Shown in pieces: positions 10,936 through 20,469 of a stretch of DNA of 64,000 nt. The position numbers were made by a program, and so were the translations under genes. The stretch is from Filosporella fistucella (taxonomy: Eukaryota; Ascomycota; Leotiomycetes; Helotiales). Position 1 is the stretch's first letter. Each line of letters starts with the position of its first letter. The notes below the pieces were generated by a model that had not been told where the DNA came from, made no database searches, and worked only from the letters and a program-made list of their open reading frames with translations. The DNA is taken from positions 3,596,001 through 3,660,000 of the forward strand of contig JAQJZZ010000014.1 of the NCBI GenBank assembly GCA_030077755.1, in the 5' to 3' direction.

Positions 10936-11892
10936 TCAAATCCAACCACCAGCTTTCATCTCCTGTTTCGTCCAATCCTCTAATTTGAGTCTCTCTTCTA
11001 GATTCATCGACGGATCACTCGATTCTTTCACACGCGCATATTCATCAAAGTATAACCCGCTCAACTCTGCCTCGAACTCATTACTTGCGGCAACAAAGCA
11101 ACTGCTCACAGCACCTTCGTCCCATGGACGCATCAACCCGAACAACCTCAAGATCGGATGAATCCAGCTCAAGTACCAACTCGACTTATCCCTGGTCTTT
11201 TCATTCATTTGTGTGTCGATAAATCCCGGGTGGAGAGCAGCAGTCCATATCTCTCCATTATCCGCTTTTGAGCTCGTACTACCAGAGCCATATTGTGCAT
11301 GTAGAGTCTTTGCATGCAGAACATTTCCTAATTTGCTCAGCCCGTAACGCCCAAAGTCTCCAAAAGCTTTCACCTCCGCCGGGTCGTACAGCATCTTTTT
11401 GACACCAAAAGGTGATGGACGATGACCTTCACTTGATACGCACACAATTCGAGCAGCACCTGGACTGTCTTTGCGAGCTGTAGACAGTAAGATGGGAAGC
11501 AGTCTGTAGGTGAGGAGCCAATGCGCGAGGTAATTGACTTGCATTTGACTTTCGAATCCATCAGCTGTGAGTTCGTATGGGACTGCCATGATCCCGGCAT
11601 TTAGAATCAGGCCGTTGAGTTTCGACTCTTTGGAAGAAAACATTTTGGCGGCTTCGTTGATTGTACTGAGTTTCATATGATCCATGATCAAGATATGAAG
11701 ATCCGCGGAAGGGTATTTCCCCTTGATTTTGAGTATAGCGGCTGAGGCTTTCGTCGATGATCGGGCTCCCATATATACTCGAGCACCTTTGGCTGCAAGA
11801 TTGAGACATGTTGCGTATCCTACTCCGGTGTTACCTCCAGTGACCAAGAAGACTTTTCCTTCAAGTGAAGGGAGTGATGATAGTTTGAACAT
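10936..11892 (-). CDS. Short-chain dehydrogenase/reductase (retinol dehydrogenase/WWOX-like)
   Basis: Single exon, 318 aa. This is a classical SDR, an NAD(P)(H)-dependent oxidoreductase of unknown substrate. The Rossmann motif TGGNTGVGYAT lies near residues 18-28, NAGIM near 100, the catalytic Ser in VCVSSEGH near 150, and the YxxxK pair in YGLSKLGN near 182. The order and spacing match the retinol-dehydrogenase-like group common in moulds. There is no signal peptide or obvious membrane anchor. It is divergent from the bZIP/DUF3425 gene across about 0.8 kb; co-regulation is possible but unproven. Confidence 0.88.
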   Translation of the reverse strand: MFKLSSLPSLEGKVFLVTGGNTGVGYATCLNLAAKGARVYMGARSSTKASAAILKIKGKYPSADLHILIMDHMKLSTINEAAKMFSSKESKLNGLILNAGIMAVPYELTADGFESQMQVNYLAHWLLTYRLLPILLSTARKDSPGAARIVCVSSEGHRPSPFGVKKMLYDPAEVKAFGDFGRYGLSKLGNVLHAKTLHAQYGSGSTSSKADNGEIWTAALHPGFIDTQMNEKTRDKSSWYLSWIHPILRLFGLMRPWDEGAVSSCFVAASNEFEAELSGLYFDEYARVKESSDPSMNLEERLKLEDWTKQEMKAGGWI

Positions 11893-12698
11893 GTTCGAAT
11901 GTGAAGAACACCATGGACTACTGCGTGCCGCGGGAGAAAATTGGTCCGAGGAAGGGATACAGAATAAGAAATTGCATTCCTGGATACAATCACCATATAT
12001 TGTAAGGAGAAACTTGGAATAGTAGGGATGCTTCAGATTTCGAGGAAGAAAACTATACTTATACCAAATTCAATCAAGCCAGATCGGTATGAGACTACTC
12101 ATTTATTCATACCAGCAGAGTCTGACTATTCGAAGGACTGAAACAGACTGACAAAAATGTCGATATCGAACGTAGCAATATATCTAAAGCCGACTGGTCT
12201 AACTCATTGTAGATTTGATTCTCTAGAGTCGGCCGATATATTTGTCCGCCTCCTCTACCTCACCCATATGAAAGGATGGTAACATAAACATGGCAATTTT
12301 CAGTGCCCCTGTTGCCCCGCCATCCTAAACATGTCACCGGGTCATACCCTATAATTTATCGGCTTGAGTACTAGAAATGTAAGCATATTTCAACAGCAAG
12401 AACTCTTCTCTTGTTTTGAAAAGGCTTTCCTAAATCATTGGTTATTGGCATATTTCAAAAAAAGAAGACGTTGTAAGTTCTACACGAAAGATTTGTGATT
12501 CCGAGGACATCAAACCAGGGTGGCATGGTAAGTACTTTGTGGTAGGCAAAATAGTTTTAAATCCCTGTCGATAATTCGCTTTAGTCCCAGAAAGGCAATT
12601 TGATAAGCCTGACTGTTCACGCTTGCCTGCAACTCCACCTCTGATTACAATCACCATCCTCTGCCCTCCTCTCCGAAAATGACTTACATTATTGCCAG
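11893..12698. promoter_or_regulatory. Divergent intergenic region, SDR / bZIP gene
   Basis: About 0.8 kb between the two divergent starts. No coding frame of interest on either strand and no factor site I can name. Confidence 0.4.
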
Positions 12699-14003
12699 AT
12701 GAAGACATTTTCATCATCCTCTCAATCAGAATTGCGAAGTATGAGCCATCACACTCTTGAAATGCAGCTTCCACTCCCTGTTGAGGCATGGAGTATCGAC
12801 GATGATTGGAACAATGTCCAGGAGAGGGAACAGAGGAAGAAGATCCAGAACAGGTTGAACCAGCGAGCTTATCGAAAACGGAATGCTCCAAAGAATCCAT
12901 CGAAACAACGTCCATTTCGAGTGGAAAGATTTCGGGTTAAGGAAATTCCTCCTGCTCAAGACAAAGACCTACCTTGTCAACGAGGCTTGGAAAGCTCAAT
13001 AGATCTCGACTGTCTTTCGAAGGACCCAGATCATTCGGAAGAAGCTGCCTCTTTGGTCCAAGTCAATCAACCCAAGACTTCGCTTGCATTATGTCCTGTT
13101 GAAGAGCACTTTTCTCAGTCGAATATTGCAGTCACAGACCCTAGCTCAGAACTCGATGACCAATGGAGTCTCATCACACCTGCTCTCCAAAATGGCCCAT
13201 GGCTCATGGATGATTGCATCCACAGTCTAGATGGATCACAATTGGCCGCTGCCGTATGCAAAGGCTGTCCTCCTAACGATTCACAACACCATGGTCAATC
13301 CATTTTTATCAAATCCCTAAAAGCATTGAACAATCCGCCAACAATAAAGATAGATGTGGCCAATGTGTCGACAGCTACATTTCCTCTATCATCTGATCAC
13401 CTCCTCCACCTCATTCATTACAATGTCTTTCGAGCTGTTATGAACAACAAAGCTGTGCTCTATCGTACCACAACTTTCTTCAAGGTCGATGCTAGCATTA
13501 CCATTCCGGAATCCAAGAATCTGTGCAATGGAATCACCGTTATGCGTCAAAAGCCAGGCAAAGTAATGCCTGCATCATTGACACCAACACATGTTCAGAT
13601 GAATATTGCACATTCGTCATGGCTGAACAACATCCCATTCGCCGCTATTCGGGATAATCTCATTAAAGCTGAGAAAGATTTCGACCACCAAGATTTCTGT
13701 AATGATACTTTTGGAGAGTTGTTTACGGGGGGTTCGCCTTATACTCCTCAATCATCCGAGCCAACAGATAACATTTCGTACAACAATTGGAGCGAATTGG
13801 ACGACGAAATTACTACCCAAAGAAAAGGGTTCATTGTCTGGGGCGAACCATGGGATAAGAATGGATGGGAGGTCACTCCGGGGTTTGTGAGGAAGTGGAG
13901 ATGGGTTTTGAAAGGTTGTCCCGATATCATTGTCTCGAGCAATAGGTGGAGAGCAAAACGGGATGAGAGGCCACTTGTCTATCCATTTTCAGATGATGAG
14001 TAA
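12699..14003 (+). CDS. bZIP-type transcription factor with DUF3425 domain
   Basis: Single open frame of 434 aa. Residues 43-61 (REQRKKIQNRLNQRAYRKR) are a bZIP DNA-binding basic region of the Yap/AP-1-like type. The usual leucine heptads do not follow; a Pro-containing stretch does, as in many DUF3425 proteins. DUF3425 spans about residue 225 to the end, with blocks such as HLLHLIHYNVFRA, HSSWLNNIPF and the WEVTPGFVRKWRWVLKGCPDI block ending in SSNRWRAKR. Such proteins are presumed nuclear regulators; targets are unknown. The start is uncertain: ATG codons at codons 15 and 22 are alternatives, and a 5' exon cannot be excluded. Confidence 0.82.
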   Translation: MKTFSSSSQSELRSMSHHTLEMQLPLPVEAWSIDDDWNNVQEREQRKKIQNRLNQRAYRKRNAPKNPSKQRPFRVERFRVKEIPPAQDKDLPCQRGLESSIDLDCLSKDPDHSEEAASLVQVNQPKTSLALCPVEEHFSQSNIAVTDPSSELDDQWSLITPALQNGPWLMDDCIHSLDGSQLAAAVCKGCPPNDSQHHGQSIFIKSLKALNNPPTIKIDVANVSTATFPLSSDHLLHLIHYNVFRAVMNNKAVLYRTTTFFKVDASITIPESKNLCNGITVMRQKPGKVMPASLTPTHVQMNIAHSSWLNNIPFAAIRDNLIKAEKDFDHQDFCNDTFGELFTGGSPYTPQSSEPTDNISYNNWSELDDEITTQRKGFIVWGEPWDKNGWEVTPGFVRKWRWVLKGCPDIIVSSNRWRAKRDERPLVYPFSDDE

Positions 14004-15099
14004 CCCGAACTCCCTGTATGATGATGCTTCTCGCCAAAAGGTCCGCCGCCAGTTTCTTCAAGCGACTAGCTGAAGAGATGAAAATGGACACTGCTAGATT
14101 GTGAAGATACTTTGGGATGATGGCCACTTGCATTGGCAGGCCATTCAAGGCATTGACAAGGGGCTGATGGATATGATTCACGAGATGTTTATCACGAATC
14201 GAGGGATTCTGTGTAAAAGCAATGTATAATTGCTTCTCTGAAATGAGCTGGGGATAGACCACAAGACCTTCGCTGTCAGTCTCAAGGTCAGGGGTGAATG
14301 GCAATGCTACGCTATCTTGAGATGGAGACTTCCATCACAGGAGACATATCACTCAGTTCCAAACGAAAATAAGAACATTTATATTCGGGATGGTGTCCTA
14401 AATTATGATAATACATGATAGAACTTTGATTTCCAAAATCAAAATCACCTTTAAAATATCCTACCTTCTAGCTGTCCTTTCAATCTCATACCTAGCTGCT
14501 TGAAAGGACTTCCTCCAGTCAAATAACATATCCTCCGCCAATTTCAACCTCAAAACCCGAAGGCATTTACCCACTACCTTCTTCACTTCATCGCTGACCC
14601 ATCTGCAAGTCTGCCCAATTCCCTACTTCACCAATCCTCGAACCCTACCTCCATCTCAAGTATCTTGGCTTCACAACACATCCAAACTAGACTCAAACTC
14701 AAATCCCACCATACTCTGTATCAGGCACTCACACCGCATTCTCATAAATGGAAAATATCCATCACATATCACAAACCAATCACATGATCTGAGCCTTCTC
14801 ATCCCGTCATCCCGCTCGCAACAAGGATCTCAACGGTGACGTATCCATCAGGCAGGGATCACCAAGTTACACGCGCATGGATGCATGCGGGGTCGGGGTC
14901 TTCCGTTCATGATGCGAGATGAGGGGAGGGTTCACATCAGAAGAACTCACATTGCCAACGGACAAAACATTGCCAATGAACTCAATTGCGGTGAGTATGT
15001 GAGCCGGAAAAACAATGTTCACTGGTATTATTCATATCTTCGTGAAACAAGCTGCTACGTAGCTAGCTAGCTACCCCTCCATCGCTAAATCAAAACGCT
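14004..15099. other. Convergent intergenic region, no gene seen
   Basis: About 1.1 kb between two convergent stops. Contains C/A-rich tracts near 14500-14720 and a perfect 16-bp palindrome at 15059-15074. The longest frames match no family. Confidence 0.45.
15059..15074. repeat. Perfect 16-bp palindrome of TAGC units
   Basis: GTAGCTAGCTAGCTAC reads the same on both strands. It lies 26 nt beyond the stop codon of the DDR48-like gene, in its presumed 3' UTR. It could form a hairpin in the transcript; no function is known. Confidence 0.6.
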
Positions 15100-16361
15100 T
15101 TAATAATCATTGTTGTTGTTGTTGTTGTTTCCACCATATCCTGAGTTACCAGTTGAGCCAGAATAATCATCGTTACCAGCCTGTGCTCTCTTGGCAGCTC
15201 CCTTCTCTTGAAGATTGTCATTCTTGAAGATACCTCCGACCTTCTCCAATAGCTTGCCTGCCGTAGAATCACCCTTCTTGTTTGAAGATCCGTAGCTGTC
15301 GTCGTTGGTGTTGGATGAGTCGTTACCGTAACCTGAAGATGTGTTCGTGTTGGATGAGTCGTTTCCGTAGCCTGAGGAGGTGTTGGTGTTGCTGCCGTAT
15401 GTGTCTGATGAATCAGTGTTGCCGTATCCTGAAGAGGACTTGGTATTGGATCCGTAGGTATCAGATGAGTCGGTGTTGCCATATCCAGATGAGGACTTGT
15501 TGTTTGAGCCATATGTATCAGATGAATCGTTGTTTCCTCTGAGACCTGAAGAGGTGTTTCCACCGTATGAACCGGTCGTGGTATCATCGTCGCCATAGCT
15601 GCTCTTCTTGTTGCCAGATCCATAAGAGTCTGATGTGCTTGTGTTATCTCCATAGCTTGAGCTCTTGTTGCCTGAGCCGTAAGTGTCTGAGGTGGTTGAG
15701 TCGTCTCCATAACCTGTCTTCTTGGTGCTACCATAAGAATCACTGGTGGTGTTGTCGTCTCCATAGCTGCTCTTCTTGTTTGATGATCCGTAGCTGTCGC
15801 TGGTATCATCTGTAGATCCGAAGCCAGTTTTGCCAGTGCGGGTGTTGGAAGATCCATATGAGTCATCACCTCCACTCACACCAGTTCGGCCAGAGCTGCC
15901 ATAGGAGTCTGAGCCGGTGTTTCCTGATGAACCGTACGTATCAGATGAATCGTTGTTGCGACCTGAGGTACGTCCCGAGCTTCCGTAGGAATCATCATCT
16001 CCAGTACGGCCACTGGAGTATTCGTCGGAACCTTGGTTGCGGGACTGTGGAGGGTAAAGTCAGTAAAGTTATCAAAGTTGATTGAGCTATCAGCAACATG
16101 GCAACAACTGCTAGGGAGAGCTTACTCCATAGCTGTCATTACCACTGTCTCCATAGTTGTTGCCTCCCTGACGACCAGAGGACTGATGGAATGGTTAGTG
16201 ATCGAATTGAGCTATATACGCAGCATGGCTGTCATGTAGAATGAATTTAGGAAAGGCTTACGCCGTAAGAGTCCTGGGAAGGAAGTCTGTCAGAAGCTAG
16301 GAACCATGAACTGGTTTTGTGTTAGGTAACTTACAGAGTTATCGTTATCGTAGCTGGACAT
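15100..16361 (-). CDS. DDR48-like repetitive Ser/Asp/Tyr/Gly stress protein with CsbD-like tail
   Basis: Four exons (16335-16361, 16262-16273, 16126-16182, 15100-16044), all joined in phase 0, give 346 aa. The protein is built from imperfect DSYGSS-N/G-KKSSYGDD-type repeats, the pattern of yeast DDR48, a stress-induced, intrinsically disordered hydrophilic protein. A short ordered-looking block near residues 290-316 (GKLLEKVGGIFKNDNLQEKG) resembles the CsbD-like stress-protein motif. A Gly/Asn tail ending in an Asn run follows. Exon 2 is only 12 nt and encodes one DSYG. Introns 2 and 3 share sequence, suggesting an exon-intron unit was duplicated. No signal peptide. The family name comes from repeat similarity; the molecular role is unknown. 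Confidence 0.8.
15300..15980. repeat. Coding tandem repeats of the DDR48-like gene
   Basis: Imperfect repeats built on SYGSS/KSSYGDD/TSDSYG codon blocks. The units at about 15340-15500 are nearly identical (GYGNTDSSDTYGSNTKSS-type), which suggests recent slippage or unequal crossing-over. The same composition creates long Cys/Arg-rich shadow frames on the plus strand. Confidence 0.8.
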
Positions 16362-17997
16362 GACTGCGGTAGAAGATGTGATTGGGTAGGTGTTAGGTGT
16401 GAATGTGCAATTGAGAGGGTATATTGATAGTTGGGATGAGATGATTAAATATAAGAAACAGATACGGAAAGCGAGAGGGAATGATTTCTTATATGTCAAG
16501 CTATTGAGCGGGGCAAGGCCGATGGCAGCTGCCCAAGCTCTGTGCCCCTCTCCTCTCGGGCGGTAGTACTAAGTGAAGATGAGGATAAGCTTGTGGTGGT
16601 GGCAGTGAAAGCCGTCCATCCCACATTTCCCACACTCGCACACAAACCAAAGCAACAAAGCTCTCGTTTTCCTTAAAAAAGCATGTTGCGTCATCCACGT
16701 ACCCTTTCCTCGCCATCTCTAAATCAGGAACTACCTGCTTCGCCTTCAGGTGTGCCATTGGCCGCAGATGAGACCATTCCACATAGACGAGGGAGAAGCT
16801 ATATCGACAGCTCACAGCTTGTGAGACGGAGCAGGGTGGGAAGCAACCCAAACCGGAAAAAGCAAGTCTCAATCAAGATAAAATGGGCCGGGAATTGCAC
16901 AATTGGTGGTGCATGGTGCCATCGGAAACTAGATTCGCGCTCATAGATCAGGATTCAGCTTGAGAGATATGTATCTGCTTGCTCATGGGATCATGTGAAG
17001 CTAGAAGAACTTGGTCTGGACATTTCCCATTCCAACACATGGCCGTATCGGGGAGTTTGGGGTGAGAGAATTGAATGGGTGCCTTGCTTGATTGTACCCC
17101 GCTTTCATACCTTGATATTAGTACTGCACTGTACAAGTACATTCCATGGGTTGATTGCGAGCTCATCGAAGCACTTTCCGGAGAGAAGGTGAGGGTGGTC
17201 GTAAGAAGGCATGGCAGAGTCAGAGGTAGAGGCAGAGGCAGACAGGCGCGGCAGGTACTCGTACAATACACAAGTAGATACTTGTACTCGTAGGCGTGCT
17301 TCACAACAGGTCTGCTATTTGGCCGTCCCTCTTCCCTGCCCTCCCCACTTCGTAGCTTGAGACCCTTTAATGGCTCGACTCTGCCCCTCCCAAGGCACAC
17401 ACTTGGTCTGGCCTGACCTGCAAGGAAGCGTCATGATCGGCTGCTCCGTCTCCGTCTACTATGTGTCCATCAAACATCGAAGCGAGTTGCACCCTACCAA
17501 TCTAATCGTGGCGGTGGTGGCTGAAATTATAGCCAATTATTTGATGATTTAATCATTTAATGATTTGATCTTACCTATTCGGAAAATCGAGATGCCCCGC
17601 ACATGGATACCTTAGCTTCCCATCGTCGTGCAGCCTTTCAACAGCTTCTCAACTCACCTCAACTGTATCTCCGGATACTCTGTATCGCATGCTGGTACAA
17701 TGATCAAGAAAATTCAAACAATGCTACCCAGCAGTGGCCGACGAAAAACTAATTGGATTTTGTACAATACTCGTCTCGCATTGCATGTTCTGCTGAAACA
17801 TTCAGCTGCTCCAGTATCTCTATCCTCGTCTATGCAAGCCACCCGTATTTCTTCGGCTTGGCCTCCTAATTGATACAAGCTGCGAAGTGTCGAGCTGGAA
17901 TCTGTTCGCACTTCAAATCTCAGAGTCAAACGCCGAAGAATTAAATTCCCCACAAATCCATTTCCCCGTCCGATCCAGATCAACGCCCAAACATGCA
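16362..17997. other. Promoter of DDR48-like gene and 3' flank of cwc15
   Basis: About 1.6 kb without a supported gene. Two CCCCT motifs (16545, 17384) match the stress-response-element core but are not more frequent than chance. An A/T repeat of ATGATTTAATCATTTAATGA type lies near 17543. Confidence 0.45.
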
Positions 17998-19141
17998 TCA
18001 TCTGACGTATTTACTGTGCCACAGGTTAGCTCCATATCCTGCCATCCGCCGGACCGTTCATGTGAAAAAGCTTGTTTTTGACCAACCTCATAAAGCGCTT
18101 GTGGAAATCTGATCGAAGGAGATCCTAGAGTACTATCAGTACGGTATCATGACGGCAGAGCCATATTTTCAGGCGACTTACATTGACAAATTCCTTCTTT
18201 TTGCCTTTGTCTTCCGTTCCACGAGCTTGATTCTTGAAGATCACATCGTCATCCCATCTATGCCAAAATTAGACCAGTGCACACTTCCTGGAAGCTGCAG
18301 TGCCATACCTGCGTTTAACATTGAAGTCGGCTTTAGTGTTCAGAAGAGGATTGCCAAGAGCAATATCTTTCTCTCTTGCGGCTTCTTCCTCAGCCGCCTT
18401 TTCTCTCTCCTGCAGGGTCCTCGTCAGCTATGCCAAACATATAGCGATTTTAGGAAAGCTTGATCGAACCTCTTGTTCTCTCTTTTCTGCTCTCTCCCTC
18501 TTGATCTTCTCCAATTCTCGTTGTAGCTCTGCTGTTTCATCCTCATCATCACTAACTCCCGTCAGCCTTCTGTCGTGAAATCTAGCTCCAGTATATCGAA
18601 CCTATCATCCTCACTACTGTCGTCCTCTCCATCATCCTCTGAATCTGCGTCAATGTCCCTTGTTTCTTCTAATATGCGACGACGCTTGGCTTCAGGGTCC
18701 TCTTCTTCAGAATCGCCGTTCTCTAACTGTCGTTTTGATGTGCTAGCTGACGGCTCGGGGGTACTAGATACAGGCGCAGGTCCTCCTTTAGTCTTGGCGA
18801 AGTGTGCTGCTTCAGCTTCAAGCAATTCTGCTCGAAGGTCGCGAATTTGATGCCCATCTGCAGCTCCTCCTTGTCCTGGTTGCCTATATTTCTATCAGAT
18901 CATGACCGTATAATTGCAAATTCGCTCCGTACCGGACTTTCAATTGTGTATGAGCTGGCAGAAGCCGCTGATGATATGCTGGTCCTCTGTTTGCCTCTTT
19001 TCCTTTGGCCTATTCCATGTCAGTGGCGGTCTTGGGAAATGCTGCGAAGGTTTATACCGGGTCGAAGGTAGGTCTGTGAGCTATTTTCCCATTTAGTACA
19101 GCTTTGCCGAGGGAACTTCAATGTATCTTACCCGTAGTCAT
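17998..19141 (-). CDS. cwc15: Pre-mRNA-splicing factor Cwc15
   Basis: Nine exons (19132-19141, 19058-19080, 18933-19009, 18602-18883, 18470-18551, 18309-18409, 18182-18257, 18087-18124, 17998-18013) give 234 aa. Cwc15 belongs to the Prp19/NTC-associated spliceosome complex. The assembled protein has the conserved N-terminus (MTTAHRPTFDPAKGKE, then GPAYHQRLLPAHTQLKVR), RAELLEAEAAHFAKTK, an acidic centre (DIDADSEDDGEDDSSEDD), the NPLLN motif with DFNVKRRWDDDVIFKNQA, and the invariant end DFHKRFMSKYVR. Every junction keeps frame. The terminal exons are very small (10 and 16 nt). It is divergent from rrp45, 275 bp apart. Confidence 0.95.
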
Positions 19142-19416
19142 GATTGCAATATGTGGTGATGTTCTCGTCGATGTTCTATTGTGCTTGCCGTTCTAAAGTT
19201 ATGGGAAATTCCGCCAGGATGCAAAGCAGCAGAAATCCGCTAACCTAATTTAGACCGATAACGATAAGCCTAGATCGCGAATAGAAAAACTGGAGAGGTG
19301 AACTTCACCAAAGTAAACAGAACGTCGAGCGCAAATATGCCTTGAGAGTTTCAGCCAAATACTTCAATCACACAACACAGACTCGAACATTCTGCAAGTT
19401 TCCTTGCATATCTACG

Positions 19417-20413
19417 ATGCCGCGAGAAGTTGAGCCCTCTCTTAATGAGAGGCAGTTCTTTGCGAAGGCACTTGCAGAGGAGATCCGTTTGGACGGACGA
19501 GAGTTTGACCAATTTCGGCCTTTAGAGCTCGAATTCGGAGACAATTATGGAATCGCAGATGTCAGACTAGGGAAGACACGGTATGATCCCTTCAGCCTTG
19601 CTCTCTATATACACAAACCAATTCATCAACACCATTAACTAACCCCACTAACTCCCCTCTCCTAGAATCCATACCCAAATCTCCGCAGAAGTAGTAACAC
19701 CCTACCCCGAGCGCCCCTTCGACGGCCTCTTCACAATTACTACCGAGCTCTCACCCATGACCTCCCCTTCAATCGAAGCCAATCGTCCCTCACAAGCAGA
19801 AATGTTACTCTCGCGGCTCCTCGAGAAGACGATTCGTCGCTCTGGAGCTCTAGATACTGAATCTCTCTGCCTTATATCAGGCTCAAAAGTATGGTCTATT
19901 CGCGCTGATGTGCATGTGCTATCCCATGATGGAAATTTGGTCGATGCTAGTTGTATAGCTGTTATTGCAGCGCTGCAGCACTTTAGGAAGCCGGATACTA
20001 GTACCGAAGGAGAGACCGTGACGGTATACACATTAAGGGAGAGGGAACCGGTACCGTTGAGCTTGTTACATTTTCCGTTTTGTGTTACTTTTAGTATTTA
20101 TGGGGAAGGGATATTAGGCCCTGCGGCTGTGGGCGAGGAGAAGGTGTTGTTGGATGCTGATCTCCTGGAAGAGCAATTACGAGAAGGCAGCTTGACTGTA
20201 GGGATGAACAGACATGGGGAGGTGTGTCAGATCGCCAAGTTGGGAGGCGCACCTATTGATGCTGTGATGGTTTTGCATTGTGTGAGCATTGCTGGCGTCA
20301 GAGTTAAGGAGCTTTCGAAATTTATCGCAGATCGGTTAGCAAAAGATGCGAAGAAGAGGGATAAAGGGGGTTTGATGGCAGAATTAAGTGCCGAGAATGA
20401 CCGCGTATCATGA
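19417..20413 (+). CDS. rrp45: Exosome core subunit Rrp45 (RNase PH-like)
   Basis: Two exons (19417-19580, 19666-20413) give 303 aa. Rrp45 is a structural RNase PH-fold subunit of the RNA exosome ring (3'-5' RNA decay and rRNA processing). Seen: SLNERQFFAKALAEEIRLDGRE and FGDNYGIADVRLGKTR, then RIHTQISAEVVTPYPERPFDG after the intron, and the second half with DASCIAVIAALQHFRKP. The intron has a good branch site (ATTAACTAAC) and CTAG end. The ATG at 19417 fits the family; an in-frame upstream ATG at 19342 would add 25 unlikely residues. The stop lies 56 bp from the convergent DGAT1 stop. Confidence 0.92.
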
Positions 20414-20469
20414 GAAATAAAAAGCCATAACAGCTACAGTTTTGTCTATCCAGGAGGGGACTAAGTACA

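Noticed and set aside
15282..15815. Cys/Arg/Ser-rich plus-strand frames opposite the DDR48-like gene
   Set aside because: They are by-products of the repeated codons on the reverse strand; the minus-strand frame with its DDR48-type repeats and splice sites explains the region.
15090..15875. Thr/Met-rich 261-codon reverse frame overlapping the DDR48-like exon
   Set aside because: A shifted reading of the same tandem repeats without splice continuity to an upstream start.
16545..17388. CCCCT stress-response elements upstream of the DDR48-like gene
   Set aside because: Only two copies in 1.6 kb, no more than expected by chance for a 5-mer on both strands.
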